Shown here in pieces: positions 19,028-29,639 of a stretch of DNA of 64,000 nucleotides. Every line of letters starts with the position of its first letter. Position 1 is the first letter of the stretch. This stretch comes from Aurantimonas marina (GTDB lineage Bacteria; Pseudomonadota; Alphaproteobacteria; Rhizobiales; Rhizobiaceae). A program made the position numbers and the translations under genes. The notes beneath the pieces are model-generated. The model was not told the origin of the DNA. It searched no databases and worked only from the letters and a program-made list of their open reading frames with translations. The DNA lies in the NCBI RefSeq assembly GCF_017183135.1, contig NZ_JADDXW010000003.1, positions 248,001 through 312,000 of the forward strand. The letters are read 5' to 3'.

Positions 19028-19278
19028 TCCTCCGACAAGTCGTGGACCTCTCCCTTACCCGAATCAAGCTCGGAAATCGACCGTAACAGGCGCTCGGCAT
19101 TGGTCGGAGAACTCAGGAGATGGAGCGTTTCGCGCATCCCCTCCCACTCCGATAGAGCCATAACGACCAGCGGCTCGTGGTTCTGCCGCGTGACCACCAG
19201 TTCGGTGCGGTCCGCTTCGACCCGATCGAAATAGGAGGCCATGTTGGCCCGAAGTTCCGAGAAATTCACGTGCGACAT
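19024..19278 (-). CDS. yefM: YefM/Phd family antitoxin
   Basis: An 84-residue antitoxin that binds YoeB and represses the operon. The N-terminal DNA-binding part (SHVNFSELRANMASYFDRV) is followed by TELVVTRQNHEPLVVMALSEWEGMRET, the classic Phd/YefM core; the acidic C-terminus would wrap the toxin. I chose the ATG at 19278 because it begins at the family-typical residue. An upstream ATG at 19311 would place the operator inside the coding region. Confidence 0.92.
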   Translation of the reverse strand: MSHVNFSELRANMASYFDRVEADRTELVVTRQNHEPLVVMALSEWEGMRETLHLLSSPTNAERLLRSISELDSGKGEVHDLSEE

Positions 19279-19292
19279 GGGCCATCTCCTTG

Positions 19293-19310
19293 TGTACTTA
19301 CTTATGTACA
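19293..19310. promoter_or_regulatory. Probable YefM operator
   Basis: TGTAC and GTACA arms separated by eight AT-rich bases lie 15 bases upstream of the antitoxin start. The position and the TGTACA-like arms match operators bound by YefM-YoeB complexes. Confidence 0.65.
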
Positions 19311-19365
19311 AATGAGCAATTCTGTCAATTTTCCCAGTCCCCGTCGCAACCGCCTATCCGACAAT

Positions 19366-19394
19366 GCCCCCGATAACGTTGGCCAATCGGGGGC
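19366..19394 (-). terminator. Hairpin between ynjB and the toxin-antitoxin promoter
   Basis: On the minus strand a GCCCCCGAT / ATCGGGGGC perfect nine-pair stem lies directly after the ynjB stop. There is no T run, so termination may be weak, leaving room for read-through into the downstream genes. Confidence 0.55.
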
Positions 19395-19397
19395 CCC

Positions 19398-20618
19398 TCA
19401 GCTCCCGTAGCGCGTCTTCCACTCGGCCTCGATGCGGGTCATCCAGGAGGCGTCCGGCTCCGCCAGAACCGGGCCGAGTTCGGTCGGAGCCAGGGTCGCG
19501 ACGCCGCGATCCAGATTGGCGAAGGCCTTTCGATCCTCTTCGGGCAGCTTGTCCATGGCCAGCACGGTCGGGTCGCCCCAATATTGCGGGTCTTCCTTGC
19601 GCAATTGCGCTTCCGGCGAGAGCAGGAAATTGGCGACGACCATCGCCGCCGCCTTGCTTCCCGAATTATAGGGGATCGCGACGAAATGCGTGTTGCCGAG
19701 CGTGCCTCCCGGAAAGGTGAAGGAGCGCACCGTGTCCGGCAGTTCGCCGGCCGCGATCGCCGCCGACGCCTCGGCCGGGTTGAAGGCGAAGATGATGCCG
19801 AGTTCGCCGTCGGCGAGAAGCTGCTTCATCGCCGGATAGTTCTGCGGATAATCCCGGCCGCCGCGCCACAGCGCCGGACGGAGCGCGTCGAGCCAGGCCC
19901 AGAGCGGCGCCGTCACCGCCGCGAACGTCGCCTCGTCGACCGGTTTCGCGAGCACGGACGGGTCGTCCGCCTGTTCGATCAGCACCTGTTTCAGGAAGCT
20001 CGAGCCGATGAAGTCCGGCGGCGCCGGATAGGAGAATTGGCCCGGATTGGCCTTTGCCCATTCCAGCAGCGCGTCGGTGTCCGTCGGCATGTCGGCGACT
20101 GGGCCCGAGCGGGCGGTGTCGGTGAAGAACACCATCTTCGCCCCGCCCCAGGGCGATTCCTGGCCCTTGGTCGGGACGGTGGAATCGACGGTGACGCTGG
20201 GATTGGCCGTATCGACATAGCGCCAGTTCGGCAGCTGGGTCGCGAACCCCTCCGCCAGAAGGCCTTTCTCCTGCATCGAGACGAAATTCTCGCCATTGAT
20301 CCAGACGAGGTCGACCGAACCGTCCGCGTCCTTGCCGGCGGTCTTTTCGGCAACGACCGCGGCGACGGCGTTCGCGGTGTCGTCGAGCTTGACATGCGTC
20401 AAAGTGACGCCGAACCGGTCCTTAACCTCGCCGGCCACCCACTGGATGTAATCGTTGATGTTCTGCGAGCCGCCCCAGGCGTTGAAATAGACGCTCTGGC
20501 CCTTCGCCTCCGCCAGAACCGCCTCCCAGTCGGATGGTTCAGGCTCGGCGGCACTGGCGGACACCCCAGCCAACACGGCGGAAGCGAGCGCGGCCGCCCC
20601 GACAATCCATGCCCTCAT
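19398..20618 (-). CDS. ynjB: ABC transporter substrate-binding protein, YnjB type
   Basis: Periplasmic binding protein of a YnjBCD-type importer. The 406-residue product has a signal peptide (MRAWIVGAAALASAVLAG, cleavage near ASAAEP). The mature N-terminus is strongly YnjB-like: WEAVLAEAKGQSVYFNAWGG, then VKLDDTANAVAAVVAEKTAG and DLVWINGENF. The substrate of YnjB systems is not settled. The ATG at 20618 is chosen because it starts the signal peptide. The partner permease and ATPase lie downstream beyond an intervening toxin-antitoxin pair. Confidence 0.88.
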   Translation of the reverse strand: MRAWIVGAAALASAVLAGVSASAAEPEPSDWEAVLAEAKGQSVYFNAWGGSQNINDYIQWVAGEVKDRFGVTLTHVKLDDTANAVAAVVAEKTAGKDADGSVDLVWINGENFVSMQEKGLLAEGFATQLPNWRYVDTANPSVTVDSTVPTKGQESPWGGAKMVFFTDTARSGPVADMPTDTDALLEWAKANPGQFSYPAPPDFIGSSFLKQVLIEQADDPSVLAKPVDEATFAAVTAPLWAWLDALRPALWRGGRDYPQNYPAMKQLLADGELGIIFAFNPAEASAAIAAGELPDTVRSFTFPGGTLGNTHFVAIPYNSGSKAAAMVVANFLLSPEAQLRKEDPQYWGDPTVLAMDKLPEEDRKAFANLDRGVATLAPTELGPVLAEPDASWMTRIEAEWKTRYGS

Positions 20619-20799
20619 GATCGGTCCTCGTGATTTTCGCGCCGGCGCCATCAACTTTTCCGCGCCGGCGTCCCACATGCGCGCTAGATGACGCAGCGAA
20701 CATGCTAAAAGCAACCGAATGCCGCTGTCGCTGGGCGACGTTGACTGCAACGTGATCGCCCGTGACGATCGGACATCATCGGTGGAGAAGGACCGAACC

Positions 20800-21555
20800 A
20801 TGTCGGAGACCATGCGCGATGAGCGCAAGACACTGGTGCTGACCGGCGCCTCCCGGGGGATCGGCCATGCGACGGTGAAGCGCTTTTCGCGCGAGGGCTG
20901 GCGGGTGATCACCTGCTCGCGCCAGGATTTCGCCGATAACTGCCCATGGCCGGCCGGCCCGGAGGACCACATCCGGGTCGATCTGTCGGATCAGGAGGAC
21001 GTCGGCTTTGCCGTGTCGGAGATCCGCCGCCGGCTCGAAACCAACGGGTCGGAGCTGCATGCCCTGGTCAACAACGCCGCGATCTCGCCGAAGGGCGACG
21101 GCGGCGCGCGACTGGACTCGATCGGCACGACGATGCACGCCTGGCGCGACGTCTTCCAGGTGAATTTCTTCGCGCCGATCATGCTCGCCCGCGGCCTGTT
21201 CAAGGAATTGTCCAAGGCCAAGGGCTCGATCGTCAACATCACCTCCATCGCCGGCGGACGCGTGCATCCCTTCGCCGGCACCGCCTATGCCACCTCGAAG
21301 GCCGCGCTCAACTCGCTGACACGCGAGATGGCACATGATTTCGGTCCGGCGGGAATCCGGGTCAATGCGATCGCCCCCGGCGAGATCGAAACGGCGATCC
21401 TGTCGCCGGGCACCGAGAAGATGATCGAGGACATCCCGCTGCGCCGCCTGGGCCAGACCTCGGAAGTGGCGGACGTCATCTATTTCCTGTGCTCGGAGCA
21501 GGCCTCCTACGTCACCGGCTCCGAACTCCACATCAATGGCGGCCAGCACGTGTGA
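20800..21555 (+). CDS. SDR-family NAD(P)-dependent oxidoreductase
   Basis: Classical short-chain dehydrogenase of 251 residues: cofactor loop TGASRGIGHA near residue 14, NNAAIS near residue 90, catalytic Ser in NITSIAGG, YATSK with the Tyr/Lys pair near residue 165, and a C-terminal SSEQ-like LCSEQASYVTGSELHINGG. The ATG at 20800 follows a GGTGGAGAAGG ribosome site and starts at the usual distance from the first strand. A longer frame from 20719 is unlikely. Substrate unknown; FabG-like specificity cannot be claimed. It is divergent from ynjB. Confidence 0.87.
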   Translation: MSETMRDERKTLVLTGASRGIGHATVKRFSREGWRVITCSRQDFADNCPWPAGPEDHIRVDLSDQEDVGFAVSEIRRRLETNGSELHALVNNAAISPKGDGGARLDSIGTTMHAWRDVFQVNFFAPIMLARGLFKELSKAKGSIVNITSIAGGRVHPFAGTAYATSKAALNSLTREMAHDFGPAGIRVNAIAPGEIETAILSPGTEKMIEDIPLRRLGQTSEVADVIYFLCSEQASYVTGSELHINGGQHV

Positions 21556-21585
21556 TCGCGGGCCGAGCCCAGGCAGCCTCGCCGC

Positions 21586-22233
21586 TCAGTCCCCCGCCAC
21601 CTCGTCGAGAACCTTGTCCAGATCGGCCTTGACGAGCGCCGTCAACAGGGCGGGAAACCGCTGCCTCTCGACGAGGCGAGCCAGGCTCCGCGCGTCGTCT
21701 CCCAGACCGAGCTTGGCGGCGGCCTGGAGCGCTCGCTTATCGGCGAAGGGATAGAGCTCCTCCCAGGCGACCTGCACCTCGCGAAAGAAGATATCGGCCC
21801 CGACATCGCCAATTCCCTTGAACTCCTTCAACAGACGCCGCTCCTCGACCGGATCGCGCATCGCCCGCTCGCGCAGCTTGCGCAGGTCGCCGCCGTATTC
21901 GGCGAGGCAGTGGTCGGCCATTTCCTTTAGAAATCGCGCGGTCTTTTCGTCGTACCGGGCATAGCCGTTGCGGTTCAGGATAGTCACCCGTTGCTCCCAC
22001 GTCGCCCTGGCCATCCGGTCGGCGGTGGTCAGCCCGGCATCCTTCAGCGCCCTGGCGGCGCGCAGCGCCTGATCGGACGCGATTCGTGCGGAAAAGAGGT
22101 TGGCCGCAACCAGCCAGAGGAACAGCGGCATCGGTGCGTTCCGGCTGAGATCGAGACCCATCTCCGCCGCATGGGTCGAGCCGCCGCCGCGCGTCAGGAG
22201 GCGGTCGACGATAGCCTGTTTCCTCACCGTCAC
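21586..22233 (-). CDS. Helix-hairpin-helix protein, endonuclease III-like
   Basis: A 215-residue all-helical protein with a helix-hairpin-helix motif (LKEFKGIGDVGADIFFREVQ, about residues 137-156) as in HhH-GPD glycosylases, but without a visible iron-sulfur cysteine cluster or the full catalytic Lys/Asp pattern of endonuclease III. Related proteins are annotated as endonucleases without direct proof. The N-terminal half (LFLWLVAANLFSARIASDQAL) resembles the first half of the endonuclease III fold. It is convergent with the SDR gene. Confidence 0.65.
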   Translation of the reverse strand: MTVRKQAIVDRLLTRGGGSTHAAEMGLDLSRNAPMPLFLWLVAANLFSARIASDQALRAARALKDAGLTTADRMARATWEQRVTILNRNGYARYDEKTARFLKEMADHCLAEYGGDLRKLRERAMRDPVEERRLLKEFKGIGDVGADIFFREVQVAWEELYPFADKRALQAAAKLGLGDDARSLARLVERQRFPALLTALVKADLDKVLDEVAGD

Positions 22234-22375
22234 GGCTCATCCTCCTTGGACGCTGTCGCGTCGCGCGACATGCTTCCCGGCGCCCTGTCGCGAGCGATGA
22301 TCGTCTCGGACGCGATGATCGCCGTTCGACGGGAATGCCCGCTTCGGCCGAAAATATCCCCGCCGTACCGTCCGC

Positions 22376-22960
22376 TCAGCCGTGCCGGCCGAGACTGCGG
22401 GAGGTGTCGAGCAGCTTGTCGACCAGCGCCTCCAGCGACGTTCGGGCGATGTCGTCGGCAAGCCGGCCGTCGTCGTCGAAACCGGTTGCCGCGTTGGCCA
22501 CGCTGCATTGCTGGGTAATGACATCGGCGCCGAGCGCCCGCATCACGATGCGCAGGGCCTCCAGGCCGCGCATGCCGCCGAAGCGACCGGGCGATGCGGA
22601 GGCAAGCCCGACCACCAGTCCCTTGAAGGGCTGAATCGGTCGCCCGTTCACCTTGCGGACCCGGCTTACCCAGTCGATGGTGTTCTTCATGAGCGGCACC
22701 AGCGAATGATTGTATTCGGGGCTGACCAGAAGCAACCCATCCTGCGCCGCGATCCGTTGCGCCAAGAGATTGGCGTTCTCAGGCACGCCGGCGTCGGCCT
22801 CATGGTCGCCGTCGTAGATCGGCAGCGGATAATCGGCGAGATCGACCAGCGTCACCACCGCGTCGGTCAGTGCCAGCATCCGCGCCGCCTCGGCCGCAAG
22901 CCTGCGATTGTGGGAGGCTTGCCGCAGCGAGCCCGCTATCACGAGGATCCTGGCGCTCAA
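22376..22960 (-). CDS. NADPH-dependent FMN reductase family protein
   Basis: A 194-residue flavodoxin-fold oxidoreductase. The FMN phosphate loop is GSLRQASHNRRLA near residue 10, and VSPEYNHSLVPLMKNTIDWVSR near residues 75-95 is the family hallmark. It could reduce free FMN, quinones or metals as in ChrR-type relatives. The start is a TTG at 22960 in a TTGA overlap with the stop of the methyltransferase gene, indicating translational coupling. Confidence 0.86.
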   Translation of the reverse strand: MSARILVIAGSLRQASHNRRLAAEAARMLALTDAVVTLVDLADYPLPIYDGDHEADAGVPENANLLAQRIAAQDGLLLVSPEYNHSLVPLMKNTIDWVSRVRKVNGRPIQPFKGLVVGLASASPGRFGGMRGLEALRIVMRALGADVITQQCSVANAATGFDDDGRLADDIARTSLEALVDKLLDTSRSLGRHG

Positions 22961-23595
22961 GACTCAGCCGCTCCGGTCTGGGCCGCGCGGTCCTGCGAAT
23001 AGATCCAGACACGCGCCGGTGGGATATTCCGCCAGACCCTCGGCGAGGCCGACACCGAAAACACCCCCGGCACCGCCTCCACCGGTGGCTTGAGGAGATA
23101 GGAGAGCTGGGTGACGTTGCCGCCGGGAAGAAGACGGGAAAAATAGTCCCGAAAAAGCGCCTGGCGCTCCGCCCGCGTGAGATTTGCGATCGGAATGGCA
23201 AACAGGATCGCAGCGAATTTCTCCCCACGCCGTGCGCCCAGCGTCCTGTCGAGATCGAAGCCGTCGCCCTGGATCACGTTCACCCGAGGAAACCGTTGGC
23301 GCACCATCCGGGCAAACTCCCGGTCATATTCGATCGCGGTGATACGCTCCGGTGCGACGCCGTTTTCCAGAAGCGTGCGCGTCACCACGCCAAGGCCGGG
23401 GCCAAGCTCGAGGATCGGGCCGTCGAGCTCGGTCGTTGCGTGGCGTACCATCATCTTGCAATAAGAGCGGCTCGACGGCGCAACGGCGCCCATCTTGATC
23501 GGGTGCCGCACCCAATTGCCGAGGAACCGCGCCCAGTCGGCAGCGCTGCTACCCGTACCGCTTTCCGGCGTATTCACATCCCCGTCTCCGGCCAT
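22957..23595 (-). CDS. PmtA-like SAM-dependent methyltransferase (copy 1)
   Basis: Probable phospholipid N-methyltransferase acting at the inner membrane face. The 212 residues from the ATG at 23595 contain the SAM motif I LELGPGLGVVT near residue 60, motif II ITAIEYDREFARMV, and the post-motif VIQGDGFDL. The motif GNWVRHPIKMGAVAPSSR near the start is typical of bacterial PmtA. A start at 23691 would add 32 residues and overlap the next methyltransferase gene by 55 bases; I prefer the shorter form. PmtA beside dnaJ is a recurrent Rhizobiales arrangement. Confidence 0.8.
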   Translation of the reverse strand: MAGDGDVNTPESGTGSSAADWARFLGNWVRHPIKMGAVAPSSRSYCKMMVRHATTELDGPILELGPGLGVVTRTLLENGVAPERITAIEYDREFARMVRQRFPRVNVIQGDGFDLDRTLGARRGEKFAAILFAIPIANLTRAERQALFRDYFSRLLPGGNVTQLSYLLKPPVEAVPGVFSVSASPRVWRNIPPARVWIYSQDRAAQTGAAES

Positions 23596-23636
23596 GGACG
23601 CTTCCGTCTCGATTTCACCCACTGCGCCCGTCGCGA

Positions 23637-24311
23637 CTATGCGGAGCGATAGACCAACACCCTCGCCGGCGGCAGGTTCCGCTTGATCCACTGGCTGGTC
23701 TCAAGACGCGCACCGATCCGGCGTGGTTTCACCGGGACGGTGAGAGCATAGGAAAACTGGATGAACGGCGCGCCCGGCCGCATCCGGGCCAAGGCGCCGC
23801 CGACGACCCGTTCGCGTTTCTCGTCCGGCTTGGTGAACAGCGGCAGACCGGAAATGACCGCCTCCAGGCGTTTTCCGGCGAGAACCTTGTCGAGGGCGTG
23901 GCTGGGCGCATAGGCATCCCCCTGGATGACATGCGCAGCCGGAAAACGCGCCCGCAACAGGACACAGAACTCTGGCGAAAACTCCACCAGGACCAGAGCG
24001 GCTTCCGGCACGCCCCGGTCGATCAGGCACTGCGTCACCACGCCGGTGCCGGGGCCGAGTTCGAGAACCCTTGAGTCGGCGTCGAATCGGGCCGGATCGG
24101 GAACGAAGGCCGCCATGGACATGCCGAGCGCGCGCGAGGACGGCGACACCGCGCCCATGACCAGGGGTCGCTGCAACCAGCCCCTAAAGAACCGGGCCTC
24201 GTCACTGACCTTTAAGCGTGGCCTGTCGCGCAGTGCTTTGAGGCGCTCGCGAGTACGATAGGGAGGACGCGGTTCCAGGGTTCCCAACACTCGCAAACAC
24301 TCCCGTCCCAT
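23637..24311 (-). CDS. PmtA-like SAM-dependent methyltransferase (copy 2)
   Basis: A 224-residue paralogue of the neighbouring methyltransferase. It has ARFFRGWLQRPLVMGAVSPSSR at about residues 39-60, motif I LELGPGTGVVTQCL, motif II LVLVEFSPEF, VIQGDAYA, and the C-terminal pattern SQWIKRNLPPARVLVYRS that mirrors RVWRNIPPARVWIYS of copy 1. The two copies lie in the same orientation, upstream of the FMN reductase. Lipid methylation is inferred from family; the two copies may act on successive methylation steps or on different lipids. Confidence 0.78.
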   Translation of the reverse strand: MGRECLRVLGTLEPRPPYRTRERLKALRDRPRLKVSDEARFFRGWLQRPLVMGAVSPSSRALGMSMAAFVPDPARFDADSRVLELGPGTGVVTQCLIDRGVPEAALVLVEFSPEFCVLLRARFPAAHVIQGDAYAPSHALDKVLAGKRLEAVISGLPLFTKPDEKRERVVGGALARMRPGAPFIQFSYALTVPVKPRRIGARLETSQWIKRNLPPARVLVYRSA

Positions 24312-24411
24312 CGCAGCCGTGGCTTCGACATGATCCCGCTGCTCGGTTCACTTACGAGTTCGCGACGGAAAGGTCGACTAATTGATTTGACCTTCGCTCC
24401 CTCGGCGCCGC

Positions 24412-25548
24412 TCAGGTCTCGCTCAGATGCTCGAAAAATTCCTTCATCCGGGCGAAGAATCCGGTCGACTGCGGCGAATTTTCCGAAGAGGAAATCTCCT
24501 CGAACTCCTCCAGAAGCTCCCGCTGACGGCGGGAGAGCTTCTGCGGCGTCTCGATGGTCACCTGGATGAAGAGATCGCCGACCTGCGGCGAACGCAGCAC
24601 CGGCATGCCCTTGCCCCGCACCCGGAACTGCTTGCCGGTCTGGGTACCGTCCGGCACCTTCACGCGGGTTGTATTTCCGTCCAGCGTGGAGACGTCGAAA
24701 TGCCCGCCAAGCGCCGCGGTGGTCATCGACACCGGCACCTGGCAGAACAGATCGGCGCCGTCGCGCTGGAAGAATTCGTGCGGTTTCACCGACAGGAAGA
24801 TGTAGAGGTCGCCGGCGGGGCCGCCGCGAAGGCCGGCTTCGCCTTCGCCCGCCAGACGGATGCGCGTTCCATCCTCGATGCCGGCCGGAATGTTGACCGA
24901 CAGCTTGCGCTCCTCCGGCAGGCGCCCGTCGCCGCCGCATTTGCCGCAGGGGTCGGCGATCACCTGGCCGCGGCCCTGACAGGACGGGCAGCTTCGCTCG
25001 ATTGAGAAGAAGCCTTGAGCGGCCCGCACGCGGCCGATGCCGCCGCAGGTCGAACAGGTTTTCGGGCTGGAGCCGGGACGGGCGCCGGTGCCGGTGCATT
25101 CATCGCACTGGATTGTCGTCGGCACGCCGATTTCGGCGGTTTTGCCGGCGAACGCCTCCTCCAGGCTGATGTCCATGTTGTAGCGAAGATCCGAGCCGCG
25201 CTCGCGGCCACCGCTGGGCTGGCGCCCGCGCGAGCGGCCGCCCATCATCTCGCCGAAGATGTCGTCGAAGATGTCTGCCATGGACGAAGAGAAATCGCCG
25301 CGGAAGCCGGCGGCGCCGTTGCCGTTCTGGAACGCCGCATGACCGAAGCGGTCGTAGGCCGAGCGCTTCTGCTGGTCTTTCAGCACCTCGTAGGCTTCAC
25401 CAAGTTCCTTGAACTTCCCTTCCGCTTCGGCGTCGCCAGGATTGCGGTCGGGGTGATATTGCATCGCGAGCTTGCGAAATGCGACCTTCAGTCCCTTCTC
25501 GTCGACATCCCGGGAGACGCCGAGCATTTCGTAGTAATCGACCTTCAT
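24412..25548 (-). CDS. dnaJ: Molecular chaperone DnaJ
   Basis: Full-length (378 residues) Hsp40 co-chaperone that stimulates DnaK ATPase. The J domain has the HPDRNPGD motif near residue 32. A Gly/Phe-rich linker follows, then four zinc-finger repeats ([36 protein letters not shown]) at about residues 150-215, and the substrate-binding C-terminal domains. It is separated from dnaK by an acyltransferase gene rather than following it directly, so it probably needs its own promoter. Confidence 0.97.
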   Translation of the reverse strand: MKVDYYEMLGVSRDVDEKGLKVAFRKLAMQYHPDRNPGDAEAEGKFKELGEAYEVLKDQQKRSAYDRFGHAAFQNGNGAAGFRGDFSSSMADIFDDIFGEMMGGRSRGRQPSGGRERGSDLRYNMDISLEEAFAGKTAEIGVPTTIQCDECTGTGARPGSSPKTCSTCGGIGRVRAAQGFFSIERSCPSCQGRGQVIADPCGKCGGDGRLPEERKLSVNIPAGIEDGTRIRLAGEGEAGLRGGPAGDLYIFLSVKPHEFFQRDGADLFCQVPVSMTTAALGGHFDVSTLDGNTTRVKVPDGTQTGKQFRVRGKGMPVLRSPQVGDLFIQVTIETPQKLSRRQRELLEEFEEISSSENSPQSTGFFARMKEFFEHLSET

Positions 25549-25766
25549 TCACGCTTCCATCAGTTCTTCGGCGGGCGGATCGGGGCAAACGCCTCCGGCG
25601 TCCGGCATCGGGGGCGCCGCGATCCTTCGATGTAGGAACGGATGGCTCGCGATACCATAGCGGCAGGTCGGATGAAAAGCGCCGCCATCGCTGCGGCCAC
25701 GTCCGCAGTCGAGCAAAGTCGACTCGTGGGAATCCTATCAAGGGCGCGGTGCGTTCGCGCTACCAT

Positions 25767-26858
25767 TCAGGCCGAGGCGACGCCCGCGGGCTTGGGTGGG
25801 GATGCGCGCCGCGGCCCGGCGATCAGATTGCCGAAGCGGCGCTCCAGATAGCGATCGGATAGCATGGCGATCGCCACCGTGGCGGCCATCGGCACCGTCC
25901 AATAGACGTAGAAATCCACGATATCGAGCCGCTCCAGCCAGCGATCCCACACGACCGTCAGGAACAGGAACTCCATGACGGGATGCCAGAGATAGATGCC
26001 GAAGGCGACGCGGGTGAACGGCATGAGGCGGGCGAGCGCGCCGGTCGAGGCGGGCCGGGCGGTCTCCGCGAGCGCCGTCGCCGTCAGCGAGGCGGCGAGA
26101 AGGGCCAGTGTCAGATAGGGCGACGTCTGACCGATCATCGTCGCAACGGCGGCGGCGAACAACATCAGACCCGGCCAATGCGATCGGATGTCGACCGTGC
26201 GACGACCCACCAGGACGGCGATAATCGCCCCCATGACGAAATCGGCGAAAGCACGATAGGCCCCGAGCGAGTCGGCGCCCGTCCAGTGCCCCGACGGAAA
26301 GACGCCGCGCCAGGAGGCATATTCCAGCCCGGCCACCCAGACCGCCAGCATCAGGAGGAGGCCACGCAGCCCCTTCCAGCGAAACATCACCAGGATCAGT
26401 GGAAACAGGGCGTAGGAAAAGAACTCGGCGCTGACCGACCAGGAGACGTAATTGAGCGCGAGATCGCTTGTTGTGCCGAGCGCATGCAGGGCAAGAAGAG
26501 TCTGCGGCAACGCGGCCAGTTCGCTCTCGAAGGGGTAGTGATCGGCCCCCGCGACAAGGGCCGCCAGCGCGACGGCGGTGAAGAACATCGTGACGATGAA
26601 ATGTAACGGGTAAAGGCGGGCGACGCGCCGGCGCATGAAGTCGCGATAGTCGGCGGCCGAACGGATCTGATCAGCGTAGCGCGTGGCGATGAAGAACCCC
26701 GAGATCATGAAGAACATGTCGAGGAGCGGTAAAAGCCGGTGCAGGAACTCGGTCCCCGTCTCGGCGCCATAGGGCGCGGAATACAGGAAATGATAGGCCA
26801 TCACCAGCATCGCGGCGACAAACCGCCAGCAGTCGAACACGCGGTAATACAAGGCCAA
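25767..26858 (-). CDS. Acyltransferase family 3 membrane protein (OafA-like)
   Basis: A 363-residue integral membrane O-acyltransferase with about ten membrane segments. The N-terminal FDCWRFVAAMLVMAYHFLYS contains the expected Arg and His of the family, and RRVARLYPLHFIVTMFF follows near residue 95. Such enzymes acylate surface or secreted sugars using cytoplasmic acyl donors. It is inserted between dnaK and dnaJ in the same orientation and is not part of the chaperone pathway by any known role. Confidence 0.85.
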   Translation of the reverse strand: MALYYRVFDCWRFVAAMLVMAYHFLYSAPYGAETGTEFLHRLLPLLDMFFMISGFFIATRYADQIRSAADYRDFMRRRVARLYPLHFIVTMFFTAVALAALVAGADHYPFESELAALPQTLLALHALGTTSDLALNYVSWSVSAEFFSYALFPLILVMFRWKGLRGLLLMLAVWVAGLEYASWRGVFPSGHWTGADSLGAYRAFADFVMGAIIAVLVGRRTVDIRSHWPGLMLFAAAVATMIGQTSPYLTLALLAASLTATALAETARPASTGALARLMPFTRVAFGIYLWHPVMEFLFLTVVWDRWLERLDIVDFYVYWTVPMAATVAIAMLSDRYLERRFGNLIAGPRRASPPKPAGVASA

Positions 26859-27004
26859 GCTCCCGCCAGCATCGTTAGCTTACCGACAGGTGCCATGGCG
26901 AGGGCCCCTGCGTTCCACCCTCGATAGGCACGCAGACGATCGACACTGCAAGCCAAGCCTTGAGAACTGGTTAACCCCCCGCCCCGGCGCCGCCCTCGAA
27001 CGCA

Positions 27005-27034
27005 GAGAGCCCCGGCGCGGACGCCGGGGCTCTC
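27005..27034 (-). terminator. Perfect GC-rich hairpin downstream of dnaK
   Basis: GAGAGCCCCGGCG and its exact complement form a 13-pair stem with the tetraloop CGGA, 45 bases beyond the dnaK stop. No T run follows on the minus strand. It probably limits read-through from dnaK and protects the mRNA 3' end. Confidence 0.65.
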
Positions 27035-27078
27035 GATCATGGCGAAACAGCCCCCGTAGGAACCCTCGGCCTAAGGCA

Positions 27079-29004
<1,926 letters not shown>

Positions 29005-29133
29005 GAATATTCTCCTTCTTGAGCGAGCCGCCCGGGACCCTCGATGAGGCATTCCAGCAAGGGCAGCCCCCGAAATTCTTGGAAGTACCGCCGAGCCGGA
29101 ACGTCAGGACAGTCGGCTCTGCGGGGCTGGCGG

Positions 29134-29164
29134 CTATATATGAAGTGCGGTTTGGGGGTGCAAG
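29134..29164 (-). promoter_or_regulatory. RpoH (sigma-32) type promoter of dnaK
   Basis: On the minus strand CTTGCA (29159-29164) and CATATATAG (29134-29142) are separated by exactly 16 bases, matching the alphaproteobacterial heat-shock consensus CTTGMA-N16-CYTATnT. It sits about 130 bases upstream of the dnaK ATG. Confidence 0.75.
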
Positions 29165-29332
29165 TCGGCCGGTGGTGGTTTCCTCGGCGGCCGCCGGCCC
29201 GCTCCATCCGCTTCGCTGCATCGGCGCGGCCGGAGCGGGGCGCGCTGGCCCGGCGGCCGCGCCACCCTAATTGATTGTGGGAGGCCCGGGAAATGCGGCC
29301 TTCATTTCAAGCTCGCTCAAGGAGCAGCAGCC

Positions 29333-29407
29333 ATGAACGGTATCATCTATCTCGTCGGACTCGTGGTCGTCGTCGCCGTGATCCTGTCCTTCCTCGGCGT
29401 ATTCTAG
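29333..29407 (+). CDS. 24-residue single-pass membrane peptide
   Basis: A tiny gene: MNGIIYLVGL followed by a valine/isoleucine-rich stretch and ending SFLGVF. An AAGGAGCAGCAGCC ribosome site is placed correctly before the ATG. The whole peptide would form one membrane helix. I recall similar unnamed 22-26 residue peptides in other Rhizobiales, but cannot verify that here. It is divergent from dnaK, and no function can be assigned. Confidence 0.6.
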   Translation: MNGIIYLVGLVVVVAVILSFLGVF

Positions 29408-29639
29408 AGGAGCCAGGGCCAGGCGGGTTCCGCGTGCCCCGGCATCCTTGCGTCTCCCTGGTGGGTGCCGTCTCGGTAATCGACCGGGCTTTCGCTCGTC
29501 AGGACAGGCCAAGCCAGTTCCCCGGGGCTTGATCGATTGCTGGAGGATCAACGAGAACCACGGCATTTTCGCAACGGTGGGCTCTACGGGCGCCGGACCA
29601 CGATCCGGTGGGCTCGGCTGTGAGGCAGTGTTAATGGAG

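Noticed and set aside
25560-25766. 68-codon minus-strand frame upstream of dnaJ
   Set aside because: Arg/Pro-rich, no ribosome site and no family likeness; more likely the dnaJ leader region.
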